DNA of 64,000 nt from Yamagishiella unicocca (lineage: Eukaryota; Chlorophyta; Chlorophyceae; Chlamydomonadales; Volvocaceae). Made by a program: the position numbers and the translations under genes. Shown piece after piece: positions 23,401 to 35,000 of this stretch. Under the pieces are notes generated by a model, which was not told where the DNA came from, ran no database searches, and was given only the letters and a program-made list of their open reading frames with translations. Each line of letters opens with the position of its first letter. Positions within the stretch are counted from its first letter, which is position 1. The stretch is taken from contig BDSL01000002.1 in NCBI GenBank assembly GCA_003116995.1, forward strand, positions 1,262,001 to 1,326,000, given 5' to 3'.

Positions 23401-24454
23401 CGCCTCCTGCGCCGACACACGAGAGGGGTGACAGTGCGCAGCAGGGGAATTTGGGTCAGGGCCGGAGGTTTGGGGTCCAGGTCGGGATTTGGGTCAGGGC
23501 AGGAAGGCTGGGGTGCACTTGGGGATTTCGTGGGCTCCGGCCGGCCAAAGCCGAATACGCCTTCGGCTTTGGTGACTGGGAATCCTCAGCCATCTAGCCC
23601 AGCCCGCCTGGCCGACCGCCTCCGACACGGTTCCCGCCAACCACCCTCCCTATCTCGCGCACCTCCGGGTCCATCCCCAACGTGCCGCCTGTGTGCAGGA
23701 ACAGCACGCGGGGAAGAGGCCGCGTGACGGTGCGGAGCCGGCCGTGGGGCCGATGTGCATGCGAATGCGGGTGCGGAGCCCCAGGGCTTGGGCTGGGACT
23801 TCGGCTTGGACCCGCGCTAGGGCTGGCGCTTGGGCTGGAAACGCTGCCGTTGGTCGCTTGAGTGCCCCCCCCGAAAACCGATCCTACTCCGGAAGACAGT
23901 GGTGCTGTGGACGCTTTACTACCGACGTCTGGCTTCTTTACGGCCGCGGAGGCCTTGTCCAGGGATGTCGTAACGCCAACAGCTGGGATGCTCCGGCCGG
24001 CCCTGCGAGGCTTCCTTGCTTCCTGGTTTGCGATGTTGCCATTACTGCTGGTAGATGTACCGTGAGGCGAGATGGCCGCGCTCTCGCCTGCCGCGTCGAG
24101 TGTGCGATGGCCATGGCTATCCTCGCTGCTGGTGCTGGCGTGCGCCGTGGGGTCACCAGCAAGGATTAACCCAGGATATACGCGCCGGTCTCCACCACTT
24201 AGCTCAAATCCATGTGAAGCGCTTGGGGAATTCCCTGACGCCGGGTTACCCGACGGAAGTAAGGGATCGCCGTCGGCCAAGCCACCGACAATCCCAGAGC
24301 GCAAAGAGCGCTTTAATACTTGCATGCTACGTACGCCATCGTAAGGGTGCTGACTGGGCTTTTGCCACCGCTGTAGGCGCACTCCGTCGGGTCGACGGGT
24401 CACGAGTGACTGGACACTTTTGTGCGAAAGGAGTCCTCGGCGTTGGTGTAGCAT
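20428..24454 (-). CDS. L-asparaginase (bacterial type I/II fold) with long N-terminal extension
   Basis: Ten exons on the minus strand: 24454-23663, 23406-23298, 22919-22876, 22644-22546, 22262-22175, 21987-21923, 21668-21573, 21423-21295, 21056-20871 and 20616-20428, all in phase, 598 residues. It hydrolyses asparagine to aspartate and ammonia. The catalytic core starts near residue 250 with LFLHTGGTLGM (nucleophile Thr), then VGPSDWITMARAL, VVHGTDTLAY near 349, KKPIVMTGSQLPL (catalytic Lys and the GSQ loop), FGGKLMRGNRTQK, and VVLEAFGVGNLPD. The nucleophile Thr and the Thr-Asp-Lys triad residues all appear present. The first 250 residues are Ser/Pro/Gly-rich, unlike any enzyme domain I know; part may be a transit peptide. 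Eukaryotic members often carry ankyrin repeats at the C terminus, which are absent here. Confidence 0.88.
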
Positions 24455-26581
24455 TGTAAGTATATTGCCGATGGGAAGAAAATCGCCAGCTGTTGGTCAC
24501 GTTGAGGGATGGCCTATCCGTCCTGAGTGGGATTCGCGGTCTTAACGCCGTCTCTGGGCGATATCACCTTTGGCTGTCCTCGTAAAGATTAGCCGTATGG
24601 AAAATATTTTTCAGGTATGGGTATGCCGCCGAAGCCACGTATGCGGATCCAAGCAACAACGAATTGAAAGTTCGTTGCCAATTGACCCTAGTCAGCCTGA
24701 GGTCCGCGGCCAAACGTAAGAACTTTTGTGAAACAACAAATGTGCTGGTTTTATTTGATGCAACACAACGCATAGACGACGTCTCGATAAGCTCCGTGCG
24801 TGCCCAAGAGGGTCAACGGAAATTACGGCAGCACGTTACTTTGGCCAATCCGCTGATTCGTACGGCAGGCCCAGGTGTAGGCGCTGGGTGAACAGGGGTA
24901 AATCGCACATACATCCACACCAAACACCCACACTAACCCCCCAGACCCGCCCATCCGAGCCCATCCAACTGAAATGCCTGGTGTCGCCTGGCGACACCTG
25001 GTGCCACCAAGTGCCAGTGCCATCGCACCCTGGAGTATGCACCATTTCTTCCAGCTAATGGACACGCCCTACGGCGGCCTCCAAGCAATAATAAGACGGG
25101 CGGGCGGGCTTCAAATGCCCTGAATACAACAAATGATAGATAAGGAAGTCCGCTGCTCAATGTCGACCACGCTCTTCCTTGCTAGCATACTTTGGTAGCT
25201 GCTCGGAAGCCGCCTACTGTAAGGGTTTTTGGAGCCCGCTACCACATTGACTGCATCCTCGGCTCAGCTCGGCTTGAGGACTCTACGCCCTTACTTAGTA
25301 CGGGTTGTAGAAATGAACCGAAAGTCATACGCCCATACGGGTTCTTATGAAGTTCCTAAGGAATCCTCTATAGCGTGATTCGTTCAAGTTAGTAAGTTTT
25401 TTCTGGCAGGCCCCCGCCCGCATGGGCGAGGCGGGGTGCACTGGTTCATGTGCCTTTCGTGACGTCGGCAGTTGCCGACAGTCTGCTTGCACTGGCCTGC
25501 ACTGGCTCCTCGTACGGTATTACAGTATACGGTCAACAGCAGTCGCGGTCGTCCTGCATGCGAACTCTGTTCCTACTGTGAACGAACCGGCAACCGCTGT
25601 GCACTGAAGTAGAAGGGTAATCACCTATGCCGTAAGAGCTCATCACGTCACCACGGAACATGAGGAAAGAGCACATCTACAAGAGTTTGGAGATCTGCCT
25701 CTCTTTCAAGAGGATACCTAAAAGAGAAGGGAGATCTGTCGGCAAGCGCACCTCATACCTATGGCTGCTAATGCGATTGTCGGCGAACTGGTGTGGAAAT
25801 ATGAATTAAGCTGACAGCTATCTCCACGGGTTTAACTCTGTCGACAAATGGACATACCGGTGCGTTTCCTTCGTCGCAGGTGAGGTTATTTATTGACATG
25901 AACCGTCATAAACCTCAGGGGGCGGGCTTCGGGACACACCTCCGGGTAGGTTTATACAACCACGGTTTCTAAGCCTGTGTCACTATATTTCTAGGCACAT
26001 GGGCTCCCAATGAGTGTACCGCGGGCAAATCTGGGCGCATTGGATGTGGCGGCGCTTGCTTCCTTGCCGCACCACTGTAGGCCTCTCTGGCATCACTTCT
26101 CGACGTTGCACATTATGTGAGATGACGCTGAATATGTTTACCTTCTCGTCGGTCTGTTGTTTTGAGCGTAACTGGCAGTCTGCTTCTGATGTGTGCAAGT
26201 ACCATGGTAACAAGCTTTCAACCCACGACTGCTGTTATACATTGTCGCCGCTCAAACTCTGGCATGCGCACACGCGCGCGGTGGCGCCACAGCTTTTGTC
26301 CTTTGGTGACCACGGCACACGAGAGGTCAGGGACGCCGTCGCAGCGGATGCTGAAAACTGCGGAACCCGCATGATTGTCATGTAGCAACAGGCATATCCG
26401 CATGCTCTTAATCCCAGAAGCATTCCCTCGCATGTACAAGACGACCCACGCCTAGGGCAACAGCTCGGTCAAAGTCCTAGTTGATGAAGAGTGGTGACCG
26501 GAACAGATCTTTGCCGCCTCACAGCGGGCTCGTGCCGCTGCCGGCCTCAGTGGTTAAGGCGCCCAGCGTCCTTGGCAGCCC
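24455..26581. other. Intergenic, about 2.1 kb without recognised genes
   Basis: Upstream of asparaginase and downstream of the SR gene, both on the minus strand. Lower GC than the genes. A perfect inverted repeat GGTGTCGCC-T-GGCGACACC lies at 24980-24998. Short open frames show no family features. Confidence 0.45.
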
Positions 26582-29500
26582 TCAATAGTACTCGCTGGCT
26601 GGCTGTCCGGCATCACCCAGCCGGGGCTCGTCATCGACCACAGGCGGCGGCGAGTCCCGCCGTACACTGTCACGCTCGCGCTCCAACCTGCAACCCGCAC
26701 GGAAGGACAGGTGGGGCCGGTAAGGCGGCGTTGCATAACCAGCCGCAGCCTGGGCCGAAAACGTTGCGCCGGACGGCGGCGATGAGACGTGTGCACACAC
26801 GAGGTGCGTCTTTAACACGAGCTACGACGGAGGAGGCAGTATGTGGGATCCATGACCCTGTCAACCCGCACCAGAGCGAGGCAAGTAGGTGCCCGTCCAG
26901 GACGGAGGGTTTGTGTTTCCTCGCCAAGGGACACGCCAACATTCGAAAGCAACCCCCTGACCTGCCCCACCGTGAACCCCAACGCCTGCATGTGGCCACA
27001 AGGCAGCCCTGCCCCATACTCGCACCAACCTCGGAGAAGCATCGCGCACAGCGCGCGGGCTGCGGTCCCGCTCGCGCTCCCGGTCCCCGCGTGGGCTCCG
27101 GCTGCTGCGCTGGTAGTCCCGATCCCGGTCCCTCTCCCGGTCTCGGTCACCGCCGCCCACACGGCCGCCGCGGTCGTAGTCGCGATCCCTGCCGCCACGG
27201 TCGTAGTCCCGGCCGCGCTCGTAGTCCCGGCCGCCACGGGCGGGGGGGCTGCGGCTCCGGCTGTGCCGGCTGCCGCGGCGGGGTGACCGGGACCGCGAGC
27301 GGCTGTGCCGGCTGCCACGGCGTGGAGAGCGGGAGCGGCGACGGTCGCGTCTTTCGTGATCGCTTCCGCCATGGCTGCCTGCAGGTGACGAGGGAGTTCG
27401 AGGTCACGGCAACAGTTTCGGGCAGTGATAAGATAGAGCATACAGGACATCAGGATGCGCTGGTTTCCTCGATGATCGGCCTTTGTTGAGGGGGTCAAGT
27501 AAGCGGCATCAAACACCGAGGAGACAGGACACAATATAGGGAGACATGGGTCTGCATGGAGCCAGAGTCAGCACACACAGCAAATTTCGTCAGGAGGGGC
27601 TCCATCTTTCTGTCACATCACGCCGTACCTGAGCGCCCGCTAGTGGTCGTCTTGGTCTCGATGACCATCATCTCACGCGGGGTCTTCCGTCCCTCCTTCG
27701 ACAAGCACACCTGCATTCAGGAGCAGCAGCGAGAAAGCTCTTTCCTTTAGAACGCAAAAGCAATGGCATACAGCGGCGTGATAGTTTCTGGGACACCCGC
27801 GGTCCAAGCGCATGCCACCCTGGCAAGCAAGCCGCGGACAAGGTGGTCGTCGCTGCAAAGGCATGGTGCGCCCACAGACATCGCCTGCTCACATTTATCT
27901 CTCGGCCGTCTAGTGTCTTACGGTCCATGTGATAAATTGCCTCATCGGCGTCCCGCGCGTCGCGGAACTCAATGAAGCCAAAGCCGCGAGAGCGCCTGCG
28001 CGTAGATTGCAAAACGGGAGGGGCAGGTGCCTGAGGCGCGCTGGCATGATCCGCGCATCGACTGCGACGCCCCAGGGCGCAAAGCGCAGGGCCACAAGCG
28101 AACAACTCTTGCAGGCCGCCCCGACTTGGCACAGGGACTGACTGACACACATATACACCCAATCAGGCTCAGCGGTAGATTAACACACTCTTAACACAAT
28201 CGCGATGACCGGCATGATGCTTCGTCTCCGCCTCAGCGCCCACAGGCGCAGGAATGGAGCTGGAAGCGTGAAATGGTGTCTACCCCTCGCATGCACCGCG
28301 CTTGGACATCGACGCAGTGTCGGGCGCGCACGTGCTCGGTGAAGGCTTAATGAAGCCATCGTCACTTCAGCACCTTTCGAGGACAGATTGCAGGGCCTCA
28401 ACAACAACTCTTGCGGGCCAAGCAGGGCCTTGCTGCTTGCTGGTCCTGACCTAAGCTTGCTTAAGGCGCCAAGGTGCACGCTGTCGCTAAAGCGGCCGCT
28501 GCGGGGTTGCACGCTGCTTGCCTGCTAAGCCGCGCATGAGAGGGTGTGGCGAGCCGTGCTTGAACGCTTGGCTTGGCCATTCTTGCGGTGCCAAGAACGA
28601 TACAGCAGCTGCCTGTACTTGCTTGCACCAGCCTTGCTTGCTTGTTCTATGTGGCTCACTCGCTCGCTTCCTTGCACACTTGCTTGCTCGCAGTGGGTCG
28701 TTGCTTGCTTCTTGCTCTCGCCTTGCTTGCGGCCCTCTTGCACGGTCTCAGGCAGACTCAGCCTTCGGGCGCTGCCCCGCTCGCTTCTCTTGCATGTGCT
28801 GTCATGCTTGTTACGCAGTCACTCGATCGGCAGCGTACTGGCATGCGTCCATACACAACGTGTGGATGGCAGCTTCTGTGTTACCCTGCCGCGAAAACAG
28901 CACGCCATGTCCATTACGGTTTGCAGCTACTACACACGTACCCTGTCGTGAACATGCACGCAGGCCCCTGTGCCTACATGCGGCCCCCATGCAAACCTTT
29001 ACACAGCCGAAATTCCTTTCACACGACGGATACCCAAGACAAGCGAGGCGAAGCCGTGGACAAGGGAGCACACGTAGCTTCCCCCCGGATACCCATTCAT
29101 AAACGCAAAGAGTACAGTACGCAGTTCTCCGCTAGGATGTTAATGTTGCATGCTAAGGCTTTTAAGAAAACATTATGTCTCCTTAGCGCACACACTCACT
29201 GCGTGTAGTAGTCCCTTGGAATGTAGACATCCCGCAGTTCGCCATACTTTTCAAACGTAGCTCGAAGATCCTCGGCACTGCAACCAGCAGAATTCGCTTT
29301 ATCGTGAGGTAAGAAATAACGATGGGCCGTGCGGCGACACACGTCTCGACGTGCCAGGAAACATTGCGAGGGAACTGAATGAACTATGCAGCATATTTAA
29401 GTCCTTGTGGCAGGTGTATCCGCATGCGTGTTGCCGTGAGCTGGGCCATTGACCCAAAAGACTAAACAACTTAGCCGCCCACGAGCTATACATGATGGCT

Positions 29501-29734
29501 GTCACATTCTCAATACCACTAAATACCATTAAGATGAGTTGCGATGGCCGTTGTATGTAAGTATGGCGCGCACTTGAATTCGCCACGATTCCTTTGAATC
29601 AACAGAACATGGTGAGAAGAGCTTGCGTTTACTTACGTGAAAGTCAAAGGGATATTGCGGACTAGCACGGAAACCTTGTTCCGCACGCCCGCAGATGCTG
29701 GCCCATAGTCCTCACGCTCCTTGGCTCGAGACAT
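26582..29734 (-). CDS. SR splicing factor, SC35-like/SCL type
   Basis: Six exons on the minus strand: 29734-29637, 29277-29200, 27995-27893, 27710-27629, 27378-27030 and 26687-26582, in phase, 271 residues. It is a nuclear pre-mRNA splicing regulator with one RRM (residues about 18-95): RNP2 is VLVRNI, then LRATFEKYGELRDVYIPRDY, RNP1 is RGFGFIEF, and DADEAIYHMDRKTLDGREI. The RRM continues into SKEGRKTPREM, the signature of SC35/SCL proteins. The C-terminal half is an RS domain with many RS, RD and RE pairs, including tandem RRGSRHSRSRS blocks and DYDRGGRDRDY blocks. The end is LGDAGQPASEYY. Intron 2 is 1.2 kb, far longer than its neighbours. Confidence 0.9.
28500..28800. repeat. CTTGC-rich degenerate simple repeat
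   Basis: Many irregular copies of CTTGCTTG and TTGCTTGC lie in the long intron 2 of the SR gene. In the mRNA sense this is a GCAAG-rich stretch. Confidence 0.7.
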
Positions 29735-31585
29735 CCTTTCCCGCTGCTAAATACCTGATATTATGCCGCTAAGCGTTCGGCGTCGACAAGGGGATAAGCC
29801 GCCAAAGGCGTACCCAGGGCGGCGACCAGTATTTGCGGTTTCAGTCACACACGACCGAATACTACGCTTGATAAGTTATTGTTGTGTGATATGGTACTTC
29901 GCATATGAAACATGCTTCCTAGTATCGGTTCTGGCCTTCTCTTGATAGAAGCGCCAACCTGTCGTACATGTAGCATTGACTGGCCACGAACGTTGGCATC
30001 CCGGCATCCTATTAGGACCTTTGCTTGGCAGTTCCATACGATGCATAGTGGTCAAAAGGACTGGAGTCCTAGCCATTGTCTGCCACCCTGGTTTGCCACT
30101 TGCTAAGGCTTGCTTTCGCCCCCCCCCTCGCCCCCAGACGCCCCTATCCCTAATACTCGCTTGTCCGCAACGCCTATGCATGTCGATTTCTCCCGTTCAA
30201 ACCTTCCCAGCACAGGATAGCACCAAATTGTGCGTACTCATGCCAATCGCCACAGGTCGCCACCGGCAGCGCACTTACTCTCGTACCATGCTCATATCAA
30301 CATTTACGGTGCGCCTTTCTCCTTACAAGCTGGCACGAGCTGGATTGTACGGGGTATTAACACCCAGGCCGATGGCGTCGCCTGATTAGCCTCTATACAA
30401 GCACGAATATCATGAGCCGCGCAGCACTGTACGCCACAGTATATGGACGCGCGCACTACAGTGTAATCTCGCGTAAGAATGCTGTGTACGTTACATCTGC
30501 CCAGGGAGACTCATAAAAAGGGACACCAGCAGCGGATGGCACCGTTTCCTGCAAGGCGCGGTAGGGGTTCATATTCAGGCTGGTTCAGAGGGGTAGCCGA
30601 GGGATGCGCTGCCCTAACCCTACATTACACCCCAAGATCTTCCACCGCGCAAATGATATACAGAGGGTGGATCCTGAAAGAATCTGCCGGAGTGGAGTGG
30701 GGGGCCTATAACCATTGTGGTGATGAAACCAGTTACCCCCGCGAAAACCCGTTGCCTAATGCGCATGGCCATTTTCCCATTTCTTCCTCCTCTTGCAGCA
30801 TCTTCAGCGGGCATTTTGTTGTTATGTACCGATGTGGGGTCCGCAGAATGCAAACAGCAAACCAATTCAATGCTTCTGTACCGAATATGCCATACTTAGG
30901 GTTGGAGCCTTGATAACTTCATGTCGCCCGCAAGGTCAGTGCCACCCAGCGCCATAAATCACGAAGGGTATTCCTAAGTTGCACCAAACTTCGGGGCCAT
31001 ATAACGTGATCGCTTCGCCCGTTCAACGGTCGCGTTGGCACCGCTCGAGTGCCGGAATGGAGACAAAACACAACAATTTTATTATAAACAGCCAGATCAA
31101 TGTATGACAACCTTTTTAGGAACTCACTAGGGGTTTGATGGTGACAGGTGACTGGCGCGATTGGTGTACGTACACTATTACGGCTATATGCCAAGTGGTG
31201 AGTTATGACAACCTGGCCGCCGCTTTAACTCCGATGTAACTGTTAAAACATTATGTACTGATGAGCGCACGCGGTCATGACGGGGTCCAACGCGGGCATA
31301 TCCAACAACTTAGCGCCTACACAGGGCCGAGAAGTGCACGGGAGCAGAGCAGGCTCACGTACTTACGATCGACCATACCTGAAATTAACAATAGCATATG
31401 CGGCGTCTTAGCTTCGCTTTATAGCATGCGGGTGAGCCATACGCAGCCTTGACAACGTCCCTGCCACCGCTTCCTCTCTTTGAGACGTGTTGTGATTCGC
31501 CCTGATCTACGATAAACGCAGGTATCAATACCAACCTCCTTTCTGTAGGCGGAGATCATATTATTCGTTGCGGTCTTCGTTCCAG
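29735..31585. other. Divergent upstream region, no gene recognised
   Basis: Between the start of the SR gene (-) and the first coding-like sequence of the cyclase (+). AT-richer than average. Possible undetected small 5' exons of the cyclase, for example near 31380-31435, are not supported by phase. Confidence 0.35.
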
Positions 31586-32011
31586 GTGCGGTTTCGGCAC
31601 TTTGACAAAGCCCGGAGAGTGACTGCTGTGCGTCTTGTTAAGCGCATTTGGCTATACGAACTCTTGATCAAATTGATAACGGCCCCCTGTTGGCTGATGC
31701 GATGATGGTGCAGATGTTCATACTGTCCCTTCAGTTCCTGCTCTTTGCCCGTCTCGTGCAGGGCGACATTTTTAGTGATCGCCGCATTGTCAATTAGTTT
31801 GGGTCGTTTATATCTTCTGGTAAGTGACTGGGAGTTCTTGCGAAGACCGCAACGAATATTTGTGCAATGTTTGTTGACGGCGTGGGCCGACCACACAGCC
31901 GCGCATATCTTCCCTACAGCCAAGGGTAACCTCTTACTGCCTGTGGATCTGTGTACATTGGTCACGACGCCATACTTCACCCTGCACATACTGTTGGCCC
32001 TCCGTCCATAA
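31586..32011 (+). other. Coding-like, membrane-type sequence in shifting frames; probable 5' part of the cyclase gene
   Basis: Three overlapping stretches read like real protein in different frames: 31586-31702 (RFRHFDKARRVTAVRLVKRI), 31650-31761 (ADAMMVQMFILSLQFLLFAR) and 31763-32008 (DWEFLRRPQRIFVQCLLTAW, then TLHILLALRP). The shift near 31765 falls in a T run, and no donor/acceptor pair that keeps phase was found, either there or between the last stretch and the exon at 32067. Either indels (real or in the assembly) or unusual introns are present. The hydrophobic character fits transmembrane helices ahead of the cyclase. Confidence 0.45.
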
Positions 32012-32066
32012 CGTCACACCTGCGACCACCTGCGGCCCGCTACCCCTCATTGCGGCCCCCCCCCAG

Positions 32067-35000
32067 GGTTTCGCGATACCTCGGCAACCAGCGTTGCTGG
32101 TGGAGCTGGGGCTGCGATGGCGTGTTTGGAGGGCCATCGATACATGGATGGTATGCCGAAACAACAGGAGCATCAGGGGGCAGGTGGTGTTCGCGAACGG
32201 CGTGCCACTTCCCCGCAGCCGCGCCAACAACATCCGCACGGACAAGATGACCATAACCGCCATGATCGCCTTTGTCAGCAGCAGCAGCAGCATCAAGATA
32301 ACTCCCATCCACGGCAGCCGCGTCCTGTGGGTGACGAACAACTGCGCTGCAGCTCATCCCGCCTGCACCACTGCCCTTCAAGCCCCGACCCTCGCAGCCA
32401 CTCCACTGAAGTAGACGGCTTAAGTGCGGGCAACGCTGCACGCGTCGCCACCCGCCGGGCCTCATATTCGTACGACGGCACGCCCTGCCATGATGCCCTC
32501 GACTGGGCGACGCTGGCGCCGTCGGAGGTACGGCAACCGCTTGAGGTGGCTTGGGCGACGGCGACGGACACGGAGCTGCGCAGGAGCACCGTCGTGTCGT
32601 TGGGCAAGATATCTCTGTCGCAGGACGGCGGCGGCGGCGCCTCCGGGCATCACTCGGCTCACACGCCCACGACACGGGGGTCGGAGGCTACAACGGGAGA
32701 CGGCAGTCCGCCGCCGGCCTTGCACGGTGACCACGGTGGCGACACCGATGGTGGCAACGCCAATACCTGCCAAGCCGGCGAGAGGGAGGTGCTGGTAGCT
32801 GGGTCCAACTCGGGCATGTTGGCCAGCGGCGCCGGCAAGTACACCCATAGGCAGCCCGGCGCAGATGGCCCCAAATCCGCCGACGCAGTCAACTCTGGAT
32901 GTCCTGCTTGGCGCCTGCCGCTGCCGCCGGCGCCAGTGTCCGTCAGGGGACTGTGCTCGCCGCAGTCTTGGCGGCAGCAGGCACAACAGGCCGCAGGGGG
33001 CCATAGACCGCAGCAGGAGCCGCGGGGGTTGGCCTTGAACCTGCCGGCCCTGGCCCTGGCGGACCACCAGCTGCGCAGGTCGCTGCTGGCCAGCTGCAAG
33101 GCGTTCTGCACCGAGGACGACAATGGTGACCAGATGCCTACGGAGGGCGTCGAGTGGAGCAGCGCTGTGTCTGCTGGCGCCGCGGCAAACCGCGAGTCTG
33201 CGGTTGCCGCCAGGCACGTCAGCGGGCCGATGCAGCCGCCGCAGGCACGGCTGCCTTCAGAAGCAGGACACCACTACCACCGCTCGCTGCGGCGCCCCTT
33301 CGGCGACTCTCCCGCCGCCTGGGGCTCTCGTACCCCCCGCAGCAGCACGGGCGGCTGTGCGCGGGCGCTGCACGACGTGTACGACGACTTGCACAACATC
33401 AGCGGCGTCAGCAGCGACAGCGGGGAGGATGACGGCGACGACCTGCGGAGCGGCGGCAGCGTCGCGTCGGTGGGCTGTATCAGGCGCCGGTTCGGCACAG
33501 ACGCAGATGGCTCGTACCTGTACGGCGAGGAGTGCGAAGGCGACGAGGACGAGGCCGAATTCCTGCACCGCACTCGCCGCTTGTCGAGCGCCGTTGCAAT
33601 GGATCGCGGCGACGGTGCGGCCTCGGCAGGCACCGCCGCTGCCTGCAGCAGCGGCAGGAGCGCCCTTGCAGCCCCCTCCTCCGCCTTTACTGCTGCCGCG
33701 GCGCAAGGGGCAATGCACCGGCGCGCCTTGCGCATAGCGGTGGCCAGTCGCTGGCGTGCCGCGCTGCAGGACGCCCAGCGGCAGGCGTCATTACCATCGT
33801 CGCCGCTGACGCGGTCGCCGCGGGGTGCCACGCCCCTAGCTGGCTCGGGGCACGCCTCCCCGGTCTCCTCCTCACAACCCGCCAGCCCCTGCTTCACCAG
33901 CACCGGTTTCTTCCCGGCCGGCACGTCCGCCACCCCGGGGGATGCTGCGGCGGCTGCGGGAGGGGCCGGCGACAGCAGCATCAAACACATGACGCTAGCC
34001 TCTCCCCCCATCGTCGCTGCCCTGAGGCTGCTGGCTGCGGAGGGCGCCTCGGGGTCGGGCCGCAGGTTCACCCGCTCCACCTCCGCACACGAGTGCGGAC
34101 TCCGCAGGATGTCGAAGGTGCAGGTGCTGCAGCAGTCCGCCAGCGCAGCGCTGACCCTAGACGGGCCCAGCGCTGCTGGGGCCGGGGCCGGGGCCTGTGG
34201 CTATTCGACAACCAGCCGCCAGGGACCGGGCGCGGCTGCTAGCGGCGCAGCCGCCGGCTGCATGCCTAGCATGCTCAGCCGCCAGGCGTTGGGCCGGGAG
34301 AACTCTCCTGCCGGGGACGCTAGCAGCGACGGCGGGTCCTCTATTGATGGGGCCTCCCGCGCCGGGTCCCTTCGCGTCGCACCCATGGGAAGCGGTGTGG
34401 TGGCACCGAGCCGGCTTTCGTCGCTCCGCGGCACTCCCACGCCGGCGTCCACACCGCCCCTGGTGGCCAGCCCCTGGATGCACGGGCACGCGCCCACCGC
34501 GGTCGGGAAAGGGGACTTGGCGGCCTTGAAGGTGGCGGCCGCGGCTGCGGAGGCCGAGAGGTCCGGCGCTGCGGGTGATGCCTACGGCGGCGGCAGCAGC
34601 AGCCCGGCGTCTGTGGCGGGGTGCGCTCAGGAGCAGGCGGCCAATGGTGGCGTGAGCGTGTCCACGGGGCACAGCAGCCCTCGCCCGACGAGCCCCGCCG
34701 CCACCTCTCCTGTAACGGGCGTTGCGGATGTGCTGGTTGGCTCCCACAGCCCCGTGGTGGACCGCGCCGCAGATGGGCTGGGCAGCGGCGTGGACAGGGC
34801 AGCTGGGCTGGTGTGGGCAGAGGTGGCGGCGGTGGTTGCGGCAGATGCCGATGGCGGTGCCCCCGCCCACCTCGGTGCTGCTGCTACCCATGCGGACGCG
34901 GAGGCAACGGCGATCTGTTGGACCGCAGCGGGCGCCCTGGAGGCAGCCAGGTTCACGCTGCCGCCGCTGCTGTTCCTGGTGCTGCTGCTGACGCCAGCCG

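Noticed and set aside
24980..24998. 19-base perfect palindrome
   Set aside because: No second copy, no flanking terminal repeat or gene that would give it a role; kept only as a note in the intergenic entry.
28500..29210. Cys/Leu-rich open frames in all plus-strand frames
   Set aside because: Produced by the CTTGC-rich repeat inside the SR gene intron, antisense to that gene.
30560..30640. Possible tRNA-like segment (GGTTCAGAGGGGTAGCC)
   Set aside because: No cloverleaf with paired acceptor and T stems could be drawn; no other tRNA or rRNA was recognised in the window.
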